A DNA stretch of 64,000 nt from Lewinellaceae bacterium (GCA_020636315.1 JACJYA010000001.1:558001-622000); one strand, 5' to 3'. Numbered from the stretch's first letter, positions 42,732 through 51,853 are shown. Translations and numbers: made by a program. The notes: generated from the sequence alone by a model not told the origin.

Positions 42732-42772
42732 AAAAAAAAGAGGATCCCGCCCAAGGGAGGGCATTCTCTTTT
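42732..42772 (-). terminator. Terminator hairpin after the SET gene
   Basis: Arms AAAAGAG and CTCTTTT enclose an inner GCCC-AAGGGA-GGGC hairpin. Read on the minus strand it is followed by an eight-T run. It lies about 180 bases past the SET-protein stop; the rest of 42614-42953 shows no other feature. Confidence 0.6.
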
Positions 42773-42953
42773 GTCAGATCTTTCGGGTTCGGAGCTTTGA
42801 GGTTTACAAAAATACGCAAAAGGGAGGAAAAAGAGCCATCCCTGGCTGCGGGATATTACTTGAGTAGATAGCCAAAACGGTTAGATTGCTCCAGTAGGGC
42901 GTTGACTGCCAACCATCTAAGCATCCAGCAATTGAACCATTTAATTTGGCGGC

Positions 42954-43574
42954 CTACTTACCCACCTTCACTCCATTGGAAGCAAAGTGGGGAAAGTATT
43001 TGAGGTTGTAAACCGAACGGTAAGGCGCCCTACCCTGCAGATAGGCCATAAAATCTTCCCTGGCCTGAAAGTCGATCAGGGGCAGCAAAGGCTGATCAAC
43101 GGCCAGCAGTGCTCCCAGCGCGCCCTTGAGCTGTTCGTCCCATTGCAGATAATAACGCTCAAAGTCACCAGGGCCTACCCGGCGGCGGCAGTTGCTGTAA
43201 TGGCACTGCAGTTCCATATCCCGGCCGATGTTGAAGATACCGTACTCATCGGTGATCTGTTCGCCGGGTTGTATGTCCCTGATGGCGATCTCAAAGCCGT
43301 AGCCGGTGCTCATCGTATTGCAGTTGCAGCAATGGTTGACGTATTTGGCAAAATCCCAGCTCACGATCCGGACACCTCTCTCGTCGATGTAGGAATATTT
43401 CTCGATCACCTCCTGCATAGCGGCGGAGTAATTTTCGAAATCCTCGGGAGTGATCTCCATTTCAAGGCTGTCCTTCACATAGGTAATGGTGCCTTTAGGC
43501 AGAAAATGGGTTGCGAATACGCCATACCCTATCTCATCATTGATGAATTGTATGCGGGTGTGAGGGTGGATCAT
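42954..43574 (-). CDS. SET-domain protein (lysine methyltransferase-like)
   Basis: A 206-residue cytoplasmic protein with a SET fold, using S-adenosylmethionine to methylate lysine. Motifs are GYGVFATHFLPKGTITYV at the N-terminus, KYVNHCCNCNTMSTGYGFEI (the NHxxxxN core) and AIRDIQPGEQITDEYGIFNI (the GEELTxdY motif). A post-SET-like CHYSNCRRRVG provides two Cys. The target protein is unknown. It lies 54 bases downstream of the 2OG oxygenase gene on the same strand, with a strong hairpin between them. Confidence 0.88.
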   Translation of the reverse strand: MIHPHTRIQFINDEIGYGVFATHFLPKGTITYVKDSLEMEITPEDFENYSAAMQEVIEKYSYIDERGVRIVSWDFAKYVNHCCNCNTMSTGYGFEIAIRDIQPGEQITDEYGIFNIGRDMELQCHYSNCRRRVGPGDFERYYLQWDEQLKGALGALLAVDQPLLPLIDFQAREDFMAYLQGRAPYRSVYNLKYFPHFASNGVKVGK

Positions 43575-43610
43575 TGTTCTGGTTTAAGAATGTGAGCAAT
43601 ATAAATGAAG

Positions 43611-43649
43611 CCCCCCTTGCGAGGGCCATCAGAGGCCTGGCAAGGGGGG
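43611..43649 (-). terminator. Strong hairpin at the 3' end of the 2OG oxygenase gene
   Basis: Ten-base stem CCCCCCTTGC / GCAAGGGGGG. The right arm includes the oxygenase gene's last codons and the stop is within the loop. It may end or attenuate transcription before the SET gene; no strong T run follows. Confidence 0.5.
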
Positions 43650-44291
43650 AGCAGACAAAGGCCGTTCGTCTTTCAGCCATCCGGTAATGCTGTATCGCCG
43701 TCGGCGGGCGGGAAGCACCTCATGTTCGAGGCTCTGGCTGTTGAAACAGACCAGGCGCCCTGCCAGTGGCAGTATATCAACGTGCCGCTCGGTTCCGTCG
43801 TCCTGAGGAAAGTACAGCCGCAGTTGGCCGCCGTCTTCGGCCACCCAGTCAAAATTCAGATAGCAGATAACAGAGAGCTTCCTGGCCGTGGTATGCTGGA
43901 AAACATCCAGGTGGCGTTTGTAGAAAGTTCCTTCCGGGTAAACGGCAAAGTGCAGTTCCATATCCCGGATGCCCATGTAGAGGTTTTGGTTGAAATACCG
44001 GGCCATGTTGTGCAACCTGTCGAAAAAAGGCAGGCAGGCTTCAGGAGGATGAAAAGGGTCCAGCCATTGTATGTGGTCTCCGCGAATGTTCCGGTTGAAC
44101 TGGTAGTACTGGTTCTTACCGATTCCGGCAATATTGAAGCCTCCTTCTTCATAGGACCGGGAAGAGGCTTCCAGGATATTTTTCACTTCCGGCACAGACA
44201 GGAAACCATCGGCCAGAGCATAGCCTTCGGTAAGAATACCGGTTATTAGGCCCTCAAAAAGTTGTTCGTCCGATTGAACCAGTGTATTCAT
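43629..44291 (-). CDS. 2-oxoglutarate/Fe(II)-dependent dioxygenase, prolyl-4-hydroxylase type
   Basis: A 220-residue enzyme of the 2OG-Fe(II) superfamily. The iron triad is visible: His and Asp in FYKRHLDVFQ and the distal His in SLEHEVLPARRRRYSITGWL, whose Arg should bind 2-oxoglutarate. VICYLNFDWVAEDGGQLRLY is the usual strand before the distal His. It would hydroxylate a protein side chain; the substrate is unknown. ATG 44291 is preferred over an upstream ATG at 44327 because the extra 12 residues are basic and poorly conserved in type. Confidence 0.87.
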   Translation of the reverse strand: MNTLVQSDEQLFEGLITGILTEGYALADGFLSVPEVKNILEASSRSYEEGGFNIAGIGKNQYYQFNRNIRGDHIQWLDPFHPPEACLPFFDRLHNMARYFNQNLYMGIRDMELHFAVYPEGTFYKRHLDVFQHTTARKLSVICYLNFDWVAEDGGQLRLYFPQDDGTERHVDILPLAGRLVCFNSQSLEHEVLPARRRRYSITGWLKDERPLSAPPLPGL

Positions 44292-44491
44292 GCTCAATAA
44301 ATATGGCCGTCGCTGTTTTTCCTGCAAAAGAGGGGGAGAATTCTGAATGAATTCTGAAAAAAAGAGGGTTGGAATAAGAAATTTTCAGCCCCCCGGAAAA
44401 AAGGCGCCCATCCGGCCACAGCCCTTTTCAACAGCCTTATCCTCGGAAAAAATTCCGTATTTTACGGCTCATTTGGCAGAACAAGATTTCC

Positions 44492-45166
44492 ATGAAGATC
44501 CTGATCATAGAGGAACGCCAGGGGCTGCTGGCAGAAATGCTCCGCTATTTCAAACGCGAAGGGCATGTTTGTGAACAGGCTCATACTTATCAGGAAGGAT
44601 ACAAAAAGCTGAACAACTACGAATACGACTGCGTCCTGGTCAACCTGGGCCTGCCGGGCCAGGACGGGCTCAGGCTGGTTCGCCTGATGCGGGAAGAAGA
44701 TGCCCGGACCGGCATCATTCTGCTTTCCACCGGCAACCGGCCGGAGGAGCGCATACAGGGGCTCGAGGAAGGCGCCGACGACTTCCTTTCCATCCCCTTC
44801 GACATGGGTGAGCTCCACGCCAGGATCAAGGCCGTGATGCGCCGGAAGACCGGAGTTTATCATAAAGAGCTGGCATTTGGCGGACTGCTGCTGAAACTGG
44901 ATGAACGCATCGTACTGGCGGATGGCGCCCCCGTGAACCTCACCAAGAAAGAGTTCGAAATACTCGTTTTCCTGGCCCGGAATAAGAACAGGGTCGTCAC
45001 CAAGGAAAGCATCGCCGAACACCTCTGGGGAGATTATATGGAAGATGCCATCTCCTTTGATTTCATCTACGCCCATGTCAAAAACCTGCGGAAAAAACTT
45101 GCCGCTCGCGGATACAGCGACTACCTGAAGACGGTCTATGGGGTGGGGTATAAGTTTGAGGTGTAA
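44492..45166 (+). CDS. OmpR-family response regulator with a degenerate (pseudo) receiver domain
   Basis: A 224-residue DNA-binding regulator: receiver residues 1-118, winged helix 125-224 (LTKKEFEILVFLARNKNRVV; VKNLRKKLAARGYSDYLKTV; VYGVGYKFEV). Aligning with PhoB, the phosphoacceptor Asp is replaced by Asn (VLVNLGLPGQDG against VILDLxLPGxDG). The invariant Lys of the TKPF motif is Ile (DDFLSIPFD), and the acidic pair is EE. It should not be phosphorylated in the normal way and may work as a constitutive or ligand-controlled factor. There is no histidine kinase nearby. The stop codon lies inside a GTGTAAAAGTG repeat. Confidence 0.88.
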   Translation: MKILIIEERQGLLAEMLRYFKREGHVCEQAHTYQEGYKKLNNYEYDCVLVNLGLPGQDGLRLVRLMREEDARTGIILLSTGNRPEERIQGLEEGADDFLSIPFDMGELHARIKAVMRRKTGVYHKELAFGGLLLKLDERIVLADGAPVNLTKKEFEILVFLARNKNRVVTKESIAEHLWGDYMEDAISFDFIYAHVKNLRKKLAARGYSDYLKTVYGVGYKFEV

Positions 45167-45198
45167 AAGTGCATGTGTGTAAAAGTGTAAAAGTGCAT
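45161..45198 (+). repeat. GTGTAAAAGTG repeats
   Basis: GTGTAAAAGTGCATGTGTG followed by TAAAAGTGTAAAAGTGC, beginning at the stop codon of the response regulator gene. Same family as 737-775 and 53166-53254. Confidence 0.6.
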
Positions 45199-45268
45199 TA
45201 TTACTGGCCCAAAACACATAACCCTTAAAAGCGTTTCTTAAAAGACCACTCAATCCAAAGAATAATAA

Positions 45269-46801
45269 ATGGAAGAAGTAGCCACTAAAAAGATTGAACT
45301 CCGCAACCTCGAACTCGAAGACTACCTCGGCCTGAAGGAAGCCATGATAAAAGCCTATTCCGGAGGAGGAGTTACCCACTGGAACAAAAGAGCCATCAAC
45401 AAGCTTCTGGACATTTTCCCCGACGGGCAGCTCTGCGTCGTTGTCGATGGGAAGGTTGCCGCCTGTGCCCTTTCCATCATTGTCGATTATTCCAAATTCG
45501 GAGACAACCATAATTACGAGCAGATAACGGGAAAGGAAACCTTCAGCACCCACGACCCGGAGGGAGACGTGCTGTACGGCATAGAGCTGTTCGTCCACCC
45601 CAAATACCGGGGCATGCGCCTGGGCAGGCGCCTTTACGACGCCCGCAAAGAGCTCTGTGAGAACCTCAACCTGAGGTCCATCATCGCCGGGGGGCGTATC
45701 CCCAATTACATAGATTACGCAGATGAGATAACCCCCCGCCAGTACATCGACAAGGTAAAGCTCAAGGAGATCTACGACCCCACGCTGACCTTCCAGTTAT
45801 CCAACGATTTTCACGTCAGGAAGATCCTGAAGCACTACCTGCCTGAAGACAGGGAGTCAAAGGAGTACGCCACCCTCCTGGAGTGGAACAACATCTACTA
45901 TCAGGAGGAGGAAAAGCTGATCAACGTTCCCAAAGACGTCATCCGGGTCGGGATTGTGCAGTGGCAGATGCGCCTGTTCCGCAATTTCGATGCCCTGGTG
46001 GAGCAGGTGGAATATTTCATAGACGCCGTCAGTGATTACCAGTCTGATTTCATTCTCTTTCCCGAGTTTTTCGAAGCTCCCCTGATGGCCGATTACAACC
46101 ACCTCGGAGAAGCCCGCGCCATCCGGGAGCTGGCGGGTTATACGGATGTCCTGCGGGAAAAATTCATCCAGTTTGCCGTTTCTTACAACGTCAACATCAT
46201 CACCGGCAGCATGCCCAAGGTGGAAGAAGATGGCCATCTCTACAATGTATCTTACCTCTGCCGCCGGGACGGCACCTGGGAGAAATTCCAGAAGATCCAC
46301 ATCACTCCCTCCGAGCGGGATGCCTGGGGGATGGTCGGCGGCAATAAAGTGAAGGTGTTCGATACCGATTGCGGCAAGGTCGGCATCCTGATCTGTTACG
46401 ACGTCGAATTCCCGGAACTGGCGCGTATCTATGCCGACCAGGGCATGCAGATACTCTTTGTCCCCTTCCTGACGGATACCCAGAACGGCTATAACCGGGT
46501 GCGCCTCTGCGCTCAGGCCCGCGCCATCGAAAACGAGTGCTACGTGGTCATCGCCGGGGCCGTTGGCAACCTGCCCCGGGTAAACAACATGGACATCAAT
46601 TACGCCCAGTCGGCCATATTCACGCCTTCCGATTTTGCCTTCCCCACCAATGCCGTCCGGGCAGAGGCCACCCCCAATACGGAGATGACCGTCATTGCCG
46701 ATGTAAGCCTGGAATTGCTGAAGGAATTGCACGAGTTCGGAAGCGTCAATACGCTTAAAGACCGGCGGAAAGACCTGTATAGGGTAGTGTTGAAAAAATA
46801 A
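45269..46801 (+). CDS. GNAT acetyltransferase fused to a carbon-nitrogen hydrolase
   Basis: A 510-residue two-domain protein. Residues about 5-200 form a GNAT domain (acetyl-CoA loop near HPKYRGMRLGRRLYDARKEL). Residues about 225-510 form a nitrilase-superfamily domain with the full catalytic set: Glu in LFPEFFEAPL, Lys in KIHITPSERD and Cys in ILICYDVEFPE. The same fusion is widespread in bacteria; the natural substrate is not settled, and an amide hydrolase acting on an acetylated or amidated small molecule is likely. Monocistronic between the regulator and ppk2. Confidence 0.9.
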   Translation: MEEVATKKIELRNLELEDYLGLKEAMIKAYSGGGVTHWNKRAINKLLDIFPDGQLCVVVDGKVAACALSIIVDYSKFGDNHNYEQITGKETFSTHDPEGDVLYGIELFVHPKYRGMRLGRRLYDARKELCENLNLRSIIAGGRIPNYIDYADEITPRQYIDKVKLKEIYDPTLTFQLSNDFHVRKILKHYLPEDRESKEYATLLEWNNIYYQEEEKLINVPKDVIRVGIVQWQMRLFRNFDALVEQVEYFIDAVSDYQSDFILFPEFFEAPLMADYNHLGEARAIRELAGYTDVLREKFIQFAVSYNVNIITGSMPKVEEDGHLYNVSYLCRRDGTWEKFQKIHITPSERDAWGMVGGNKVKVFDTDCGKVGILICYDVEFPELARIYADQGMQILFVPFLTDTQNGYNRVRLCAQARAIENECYVVIAGAVGNLPRVNNMDINYAQSAIFTPSDFAFPTNAVRAEATPNTEMTVIADVSLELLKELHEFGSVNTLKDRRKDLYRVVLKK

Positions 46802-46838
46802 CTTGCTTTTTCCGGTACAGCCCAACATCTTTACGACT

Positions 46839-46870
46839 TTTCCCGATACGGCCTGTTTATTTTATCTTTA
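46839..46870 (+). promoter_or_regulatory. Candidate promoter of the PPK2 gene
   Basis: TATCTTTA at 46863-46870 resembles the Bacteroidota -7 element, with TTT 21 bases upstream in place of the TTG -33 box. An AGGAGG at 46870-46875 is 17 bases before the ATG, too far for a standard ribosome site. Confidence 0.35.
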
Positions 46871-46892
46871 GGAGGTAAAAAAAGAAACTGAG

Positions 46893-47711
46893 ATGGAACA
46901 GATGAAACCTGGCCAGGACGAAATATTCGACAAGCAGGTCCTGCATCATTACAGCATCAACCCGGCTTATGCGCACGACCTGTATTTTCTCCAGGTAGAG
47001 CTTCTCAAACTCCAGAAATACATATACGAGAACGGCCTGCGCCTGGCCATCCTGTTCGAAGGGCGGGACACGGCGGGGAAAGGAGGGGCCATTTTCCGCT
47101 TTTCCCAGTTTCTCAACCCCCGGCACTACCGCGTTGTAGCTCTGGGCAAGCCCTCGGAGGTCGAAAAAAGCCAATGGTATTTCCAGCGGTACGTTCAGGA
47201 ACTGCCCAACGGTGGGGAGATCGTATTCTTTGACCGCAGCTGGTACAACCGGGCAGTCGTAGAGCCGGTAATGGGCTTCTGCACCCATGAGCACTACGAG
47301 TTGTTCATGAAGCAGGCTCCCCTGTTCGAAAAAATGATCACGGAAGACGGGGTCATCCTGTTCAAGTTCTGGTTCTCCATTGATATGGAAGTACAGCGCC
47401 ACCGCATCGAAGACCGCCTGTCGGACCCCCTGAAACAATGGAAAGTCAGCCCCGTCGATCTGCTGGCGCAGGAAAAATGGGATGAATTTACCCGGTACAA
47501 GAACCTCATGTTCGAGCGCACGTCGATGCCCTTCAGCCCCTGGGTCATCATAAAGGGGAACATTCGGGAGGTTGCCCGTATTGCGGCTATGCGCTACGTA
47601 CTCCACAATATAGACTATGAGGAAAAGTCAGTGGAATTGGCTGCTCCGCCGCAGGATGTGCTCTGGGTATATGAGCCGAAAGGGAAAAAAAGCAAGAGTC
47701 AGGAAGATTGA
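46893..47711 (+). CDS. ppk2: Polyphosphate kinase 2 (PPK2)
   Basis: A 272-residue PPK2-family kinase that transfers phosphate between polyphosphate and nucleotides, typically making GTP or ATP from the diphosphates. The Walker A-like motif is FEGRDTAGKGGAI at about residue 58, the Walker B region EIVFFDRSWYNRAVVEPVMG, and the lid LKFWFSI-type FKFWFSIDMEVQRHRIEDRL. Length and single domain fit class I PPK2. No ppk1 or ppx is nearby. Convergent with mtnA, 18 bases apart. Confidence 0.92.
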   Translation: MEQMKPGQDEIFDKQVLHHYSINPAYAHDLYFLQVELLKLQKYIYENGLRLAILFEGRDTAGKGGAIFRFSQFLNPRHYRVVALGKPSEVEKSQWYFQRYVQELPNGGEIVFFDRSWYNRAVVEPVMGFCTHEHYELFMKQAPLFEKMITEDGVILFKFWFSIDMEVQRHRIEDRLSDPLKQWKVSPVDLLAQEKWDEFTRYKNLMFERTSMPFSPWVIIKGNIREVARIAAMRYVLHNIDYEEKSVELAAPPQDVLWVYEPKGKKSKSQED

Positions 47712-47729
47712 ACTACCAGATACTGCCCA

Positions 47730-48842
47730 TCACTTTCCGGCTTCCGGGAACAATTTCTGAATCCCCCGCCTGGAGGCCTTGCAAATTCCCCGTTCTGTGA
47801 TCAGCCCGGTTACCAGGCCAGCGGGCGTCACATCAAAAGCGTAGTTGGCTGCCCGGGTATCCTGGGGAGTAATGAGCACCTTGTATATCTTTCCATTGAA
47901 CCAGCCGTGGACGTACCTTACCTCATCCGGGTCGCGTTCTTCGATCGGGATCTCTTTCAGCCCGTCGTTAAGCGACCAGTCGAAGGAAGAGGAAGGGAGG
48001 GCAACGTAGAAAGGCACCCTGTTGTCTCTAGCCGCCAGGGCTTTGAGGTAAGTTCCGACCTTATTGGCCACATCCCCGCGCAGGGTGGTGCGGTCGCTGC
48101 CCACGATCACCAGGTCAACCATACCGTGCTGCATCAGGTGTCCGCCGGCGTTATCGGTAATGACGGTATTGGGCACGCCGTGATGGAGCAATTCATAAGC
48201 TGTAATGTTGGCGCCCTGGTTGCGCGGCCGGGTTTCATCAACCCAGACGTGAATGGGGATTCCCGCCTCATGGGCGGCATAGATGGGTGCGGTGGCAGTG
48301 CCATAATCGATGCAGGCCAGCCATCCGGCGTTGCAATGGGTGAGAATGTTTACGGGTTCGCCTTTCTTTTTTTTGCTGATCTTCTGGATAACCTCCAGGC
48401 CGTATTCGCCTATGGCCCGGCAATGTTCTACGCTTTCTTCCGTAATGGCGTCGGCGGTTTGCCTGGCCAGTTCGATCATCTCGCCCGGCTCTTCAACCGA
48501 TTCGATGGCATTGAGCACCCGGTCAACGGCATGGGCCAGGTTGATGGCCGTGGGGCGGGTTTTTTTGAGCTCATCGGCAGCATCCCGGATGTACTTACCC
48601 AGGCGGCGCTTATCGGCCGGAGCATGGAAAAGAGCATTGTACATGCCATAAGCGGCCGTAACCCCGATCAGGGGAGCACCCCGTACATGCATCTCGCGAA
48701 TGGCGCGGGCAAAATCCTCGGGCATATCCAAATCTTCGATCACCAATGCATGGGGAAGCCTGCGCTGGTCAATGACCTGAATAGTGGGCTCATTGCCCTC
48801 CTTAACCCAGATGGTTCGGTAGTGCTTACCATTGATCTGCAT
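47730..48842 (-). CDS. mtnA: S-methyl-5-thioribose-1-phosphate isomerase
   Basis: Converts methylthioribose-1-phosphate to methylthioribulose-1-phosphate in the methionine salvage pathway. The family motifs are present: MHVRGAPLIGVTAAYGM, LTHCNAGWLACIDYGTATAP (catalytic Cys region), WVDETRPRNQGANITAYEL and VIVGSDRTTLRGDVANKVGT (catalytic Asp). At 370 residues it is full length. Other mtn genes are not in the window. It lies 73 bases after trkH on the same strand and could be read through from the trk operon. Confidence 0.93.
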   Translation of the reverse strand: MQINGKHYRTIWVKEGNEPTIQVIDQRRLPHALVIEDLDMPEDFARAIREMHVRGAPLIGVTAAYGMYNALFHAPADKRRLGKYIRDAADELKKTRPTAINLAHAVDRVLNAIESVEEPGEMIELARQTADAITEESVEHCRAIGEYGLEVIQKISKKKKGEPVNILTHCNAGWLACIDYGTATAPIYAAHEAGIPIHVWVDETRPRNQGANITAYELLHHGVPNTVITDNAGGHLMQHGMVDLVIVGSDRTTLRGDVANKVGTYLKALAARDNRVPFYVALPSSSFDWSLNDGLKEIPIEERDPDEVRYVHGWFNGKIYKVLITPQDTRAANYAFDVTPAGLVTGLITERGICKASRRGIQKLFPEAGK

Positions 48843-48915
48843 ATATCAAGCCCTTTTTGACAAAGGTAAGGTGCAGGCAGGATATTCTGATAGAAGTTCC
48901 GGAGGAATTGAAAAA

Positions 48916-50367
48916 CTAATTCGACTTCCAGAAATAGGGAGTGAACAATACCAGAATGGTGAACAACTCCAACCGCCCCAGCAACATCAGGATGGAGAGA
49001 ATGAATTTCACCTGAGGGGACAGCCAGGCAAAGTTATCGACCGGCCCCACCTCTCCGATCCCCGGGCCCACATTGCCCAGGGAAGTTGCCACTGCCCCTA
49101 TGGCAGTCAAAAAATCAAGCCCCAAAGCGGAAACGACAATAGAACCGATGAGAAAAAGCATGAGGTAAAGGAGCAGGAAGATGATGATGTGAGTGAGGAT
49201 GCGGCCGGTCACCACCTGGCCGTTGAGCTTCAGCGGCACTATGGCCCTGGGATGGAGAATGCGTTTAAACTCCAGAAATGAGTTCTTGAAAAACACCAGG
49301 TGCCGGATCAGCTTGATGCCGCCGCTGGTGGAGCCCGCACTGGCCCCCAGGAACATGAGCACGAAAAAGAGCATGGTGAGGCTGTTGCTCCAGCTGGTGT
49401 AGTCGGCCGATACAAAGCCGGTGGTCGTAATGATGGAGACGATCTGAAAAATACTGTCCCGGAAAGATTTTTCCCAGCCCAGATCAGTGTTGTTTTTGAC
49501 AACAAGAGTGACAATAATGCTGAACAAAATGACGAGAAGGAGATAGGCCTTGAACTCGTCGCTGGCCCATACCTTGCTGAACTTGCCTTTCAACCCAAAG
49601 TAAATGACCGTATAGTTGGTGCCGGCAAAAAACATAAAAAGCGTGATGGGGTACTGTATGGCCGGCGTATCATAATAGGCCATACTGGCATTTTTGGTTG
49701 AGAACCCACCGGTAGCCATGGTAGTGAAAGCATGGTTAATGGCATCGTAAAAACTCATTCCCGCCAGTACAAGGATCAGGATAAGAGCAGCAGTCAACGC
49801 CACGTAGATCAGCCAGAGGCGTTTGGCCGTTTCCTGAATGCGGGGGTGCAGCTTGTCGGAAGTCGGCCCCGGTGCTTCGGCCACAAAGAGTTCGATGCCA
49901 CCGATACCCAGCAAGGGAAAGATGGCGACGGTGAGAACGATAATGCCCATACCTCCGATCCACTGGGTAAGGCTGCGCCAGTAGAGGATGCCTTTGGGTA
50001 CTGCTTCTATATCGTTGAGTACGGAAGCGCCGGTGGTTGTCATACCGGAGACGGTCTCAAAAAAGGCCCCCACCACATCCGGGATGACCCCGCTGAGCAG
50101 ATAGGGCAGCATGCCGAAGGACACCATGGAAAACCACCCCATAGCAACGATAAGGTATCCTTCCCGCTTTTTGATGTCATTGCCTCCCGGCAGGCGGACA
50201 AACCAGAACACAATGCCAACCAGGACGCAGAGCAGGCCGGAGTTGAACAGAGGCAGCGCATCTCCACTCTTATAATAAAAGGAAAAAGGAAGCCCGGTGA
50301 ACATCAAACCACCAATGATGATCAGAAGGACCGCTATGACCCGTATGATGGGGCGAATGTTGATCAT
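48916..50367 (-). CDS. trkH: Trk-type potassium uptake membrane subunit
   Basis: A 483-residue K+ channel-like transporter of the TrkH/KtrB superfamily with about ten membrane helices and four pore repeats. Filter regions include SGMTTTGASVLND, TTMATGGFSTKNASM, SIITTTGFVSADYTSW and VATSLGNVGPGIGEVG, each with the conserved Gly. With the TrkA subunit encoded three bases upstream it takes up potassium. Short gap and same strand make a trkA-trkH operon certain. No separate trkG or kdp genes are seen. Confidence 0.94.
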   Translation of the reverse strand: MINIRPIIRVIAVLLIIIGGLMFTGLPFSFYYKSGDALPLFNSGLLCVLVGIVFWFVRLPGGNDIKKREGYLIVAMGWFSMVSFGMLPYLLSGVIPDVVGAFFETVSGMTTTGASVLNDIEAVPKGILYWRSLTQWIGGMGIIVLTVAIFPLLGIGGIELFVAEAPGPTSDKLHPRIQETAKRLWLIYVALTAALILILVLAGMSFYDAINHAFTTMATGGFSTKNASMAYYDTPAIQYPITLFMFFAGTNYTVIYFGLKGKFSKVWASDEFKAYLLLVILFSIIVTLVVKNNTDLGWEKSFRDSIFQIVSIITTTGFVSADYTSWSNSLTMLFFVLMFLGASAGSTSGGIKLIRHLVFFKNSFLEFKRILHPRAIVPLKLNGQVVTGRILTHIIIFLLLYLMLFLIGSIVVSALGLDFLTAIGAVATSLGNVGPGIGEVGPVDNFAWLSPQVKFILSILMLLGRLELFTILVLFTPYFWKSN

Positions 50368-50370
50368 GGG

Positions 50371-51711
50371 CTAGTGGAAAAGTTGTTCGAGTTTGTTGAT
50401 GGCTTCCGGGAGGGCAAAAACAATGACCTTGTCTTCGATCTGCAACTGGAAGTCTCCATCCGGGATCAGGGTGTCTTCTCCCCGGATCACGCCCCCGATC
50501 AGCGCCGTTGTGGGAAAGTGCAGGTCTTTCAGTGGCTTTTTTGTGATCTGGTTCTTTTTGTGCACCACGTATTCTATGATCTCCGCATCGACGCCGTGGA
50601 GGCTGGTAATGGCTTCAACCTGGCCTTTCCGCACAAAACGGAAAATGTTATTGGCCGCGATGAGCTTTTTATTGATCATGGTGTCAACACCAATGTTCTG
50701 GGAGATGTGGATGTATTCCTTATTCTCCACCTGAGCAATGGTTTTATATACCCCGTGGTTCTTTGCGGTAAGGCTCGAAATGATATTCGTCTCCGAGTTA
50801 TTCGTCAGAGCGACAAAAGCATCCATCTGGTTGAGGCCTTCTTCTTCCAGCAGGTCGATGTTGCTGGTGTCCCCGTTGATGACCAGGGTATTGTTGAGCT
50901 GCTCGGCGAGTTCCTTACACCGCTCCTTATCTTTTTCGATAAGAGTGACGTTGTATTCTTTTTCCAGTCTCCGGGCGGTGGCCAGCCCCAGGGAAGTGCC
51001 GCCCAGGATCATCACATTTTTTGCCCTGATCTTCTTCTTCCCCACAATGTTGATGAGCCGGTCGATATTATCCTTGCGGGTAATGAAATAGATATGGTCA
51101 TTCCGGCGCAGGATGGTATTACCCCTGGGAATGATGGTGCGATGCCCCCGCAGGATGGCAATGGGCCGCAGCGTAACGTCTGTATCTATGCCATGAATAT
51201 CGGCAACCTGTTTGTTCGAAAGCGGGGAATATTCATCCAGCGTGATGCCGACGAGGTTGATCTTACCTTCTTCAAATTCGAACAGGTCGGTGAAAGAGCA
51301 TTCCTTGATCAGGCGGTAGATCTCCTCGGCGGCCAGCAAAGTCGGAGAGATCAGGGAATCGATACCCAACTCCCTGAACAACTGCCGTTCCGATTCCGAA
51401 AGGTATTCCTGGTTATTGACCCGCGCAATGGTTTGACGGGCCCCCATCTTTTTGGCAAGAATGGCGGTCACCAGGTTGTTCTTTTCCGAAGTAGTCACCG
51501 CCAGGACGAGCTTGGCGCGGCTAACCTCTGCCTGCTCCAGAATGTCAATGGAAGAGGAGTCTCCACGCAGGGTCATCACATCGAGATGGGTGGCGGCATA
51601 ATCCAGCACTTCCTGGCTGGAATCGACCAGCACAATGTCCTGGTTCTCATACACCAGCAATTCCGCCAGGTGAAACCCCACATCTCCTGCCCCCGCAATT
51701 ACGATTTTCAT
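50371..51711 (-). CDS. trkA: Trk system potassium uptake regulatory protein TrkA
   Basis: A 446-residue cytoplasmic gating subunit with two full RCK units, as in E. coli TrkA. The first NAD-binding motif is MKIVIAGAGDVGFHLAELLV at the N-terminus, with TTSEKNNLVTAILAKKMGA. The second is VMILGGTSLGLATARRLEKE near residue 235, with TNNSETNIISSLTAKNHGV. Each is followed by an RCK-C domain. It binds NAD(H) or ATP/ADP and controls TrkH. First gene of the operon, divergent from the tyrosine phosphatase. Confidence 0.94.
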   Translation of the reverse strand: MKIVIAGAGDVGFHLAELLVYENQDIVLVDSSQEVLDYAATHLDVMTLRGDSSSIDILEQAEVSRAKLVLAVTTSEKNNLVTAILAKKMGARQTIARVNNQEYLSESERQLFRELGIDSLISPTLLAAEEIYRLIKECSFTDLFEFEEGKINLVGITLDEYSPLSNKQVADIHGIDTDVTLRPIAILRGHRTIIPRGNTILRRNDHIYFITRKDNIDRLINIVGKKKIRAKNVMILGGTSLGLATARRLEKEYNVTLIEKDKERCKELAEQLNNTLVINGDTSNIDLLEEEGLNQMDAFVALTNNSETNIISSLTAKNHGVYKTIAQVENKEYIHISQNIGVDTMINKKLIAANNIFRFVRKGQVEAITSLHGVDAEIIEYVVHKKNQITKKPLKDLHFPTTALIGGVIRGEDTLIPDGDFQLQIEDKVIVFALPEAINKLEQLFH

Positions 51712-51787
51712 TTTTTCTAATTTTCCCTGAAGAGAAAAACACTCAGGGCTTGAAACAAATTCCTGTTGAAATCCTTAAACAAAGATG

Positions 51788-51818
51788 ACAGGCCTTACGA
51801 TAAAGGCCTGTTCTTTTT
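51788..51818 (+). terminator. Terminator-like hairpin in the leader of the phosphatase gene
   Basis: Stem ACAGGCCTT / AAGGCCTGT with six-base loop ACGATA, then TCTTTTT, 36 bases before the ATG. No plus-strand gene lies upstream to be ended, so it may be an attenuator in the leader or mark an older gene. Confidence 0.5.
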
Positions 51819-51853
51819 AAAAGACAAATATCCGATATCAAATTGTAAATTCC

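Noticed and set aside
49732..51720. Open frame of 662 codons on the plus strand opposite trkA/trkH
   Set aside because: It spans two well-identified genes in antisense and is rich in Asp/Gln/His with no recognisable domain.
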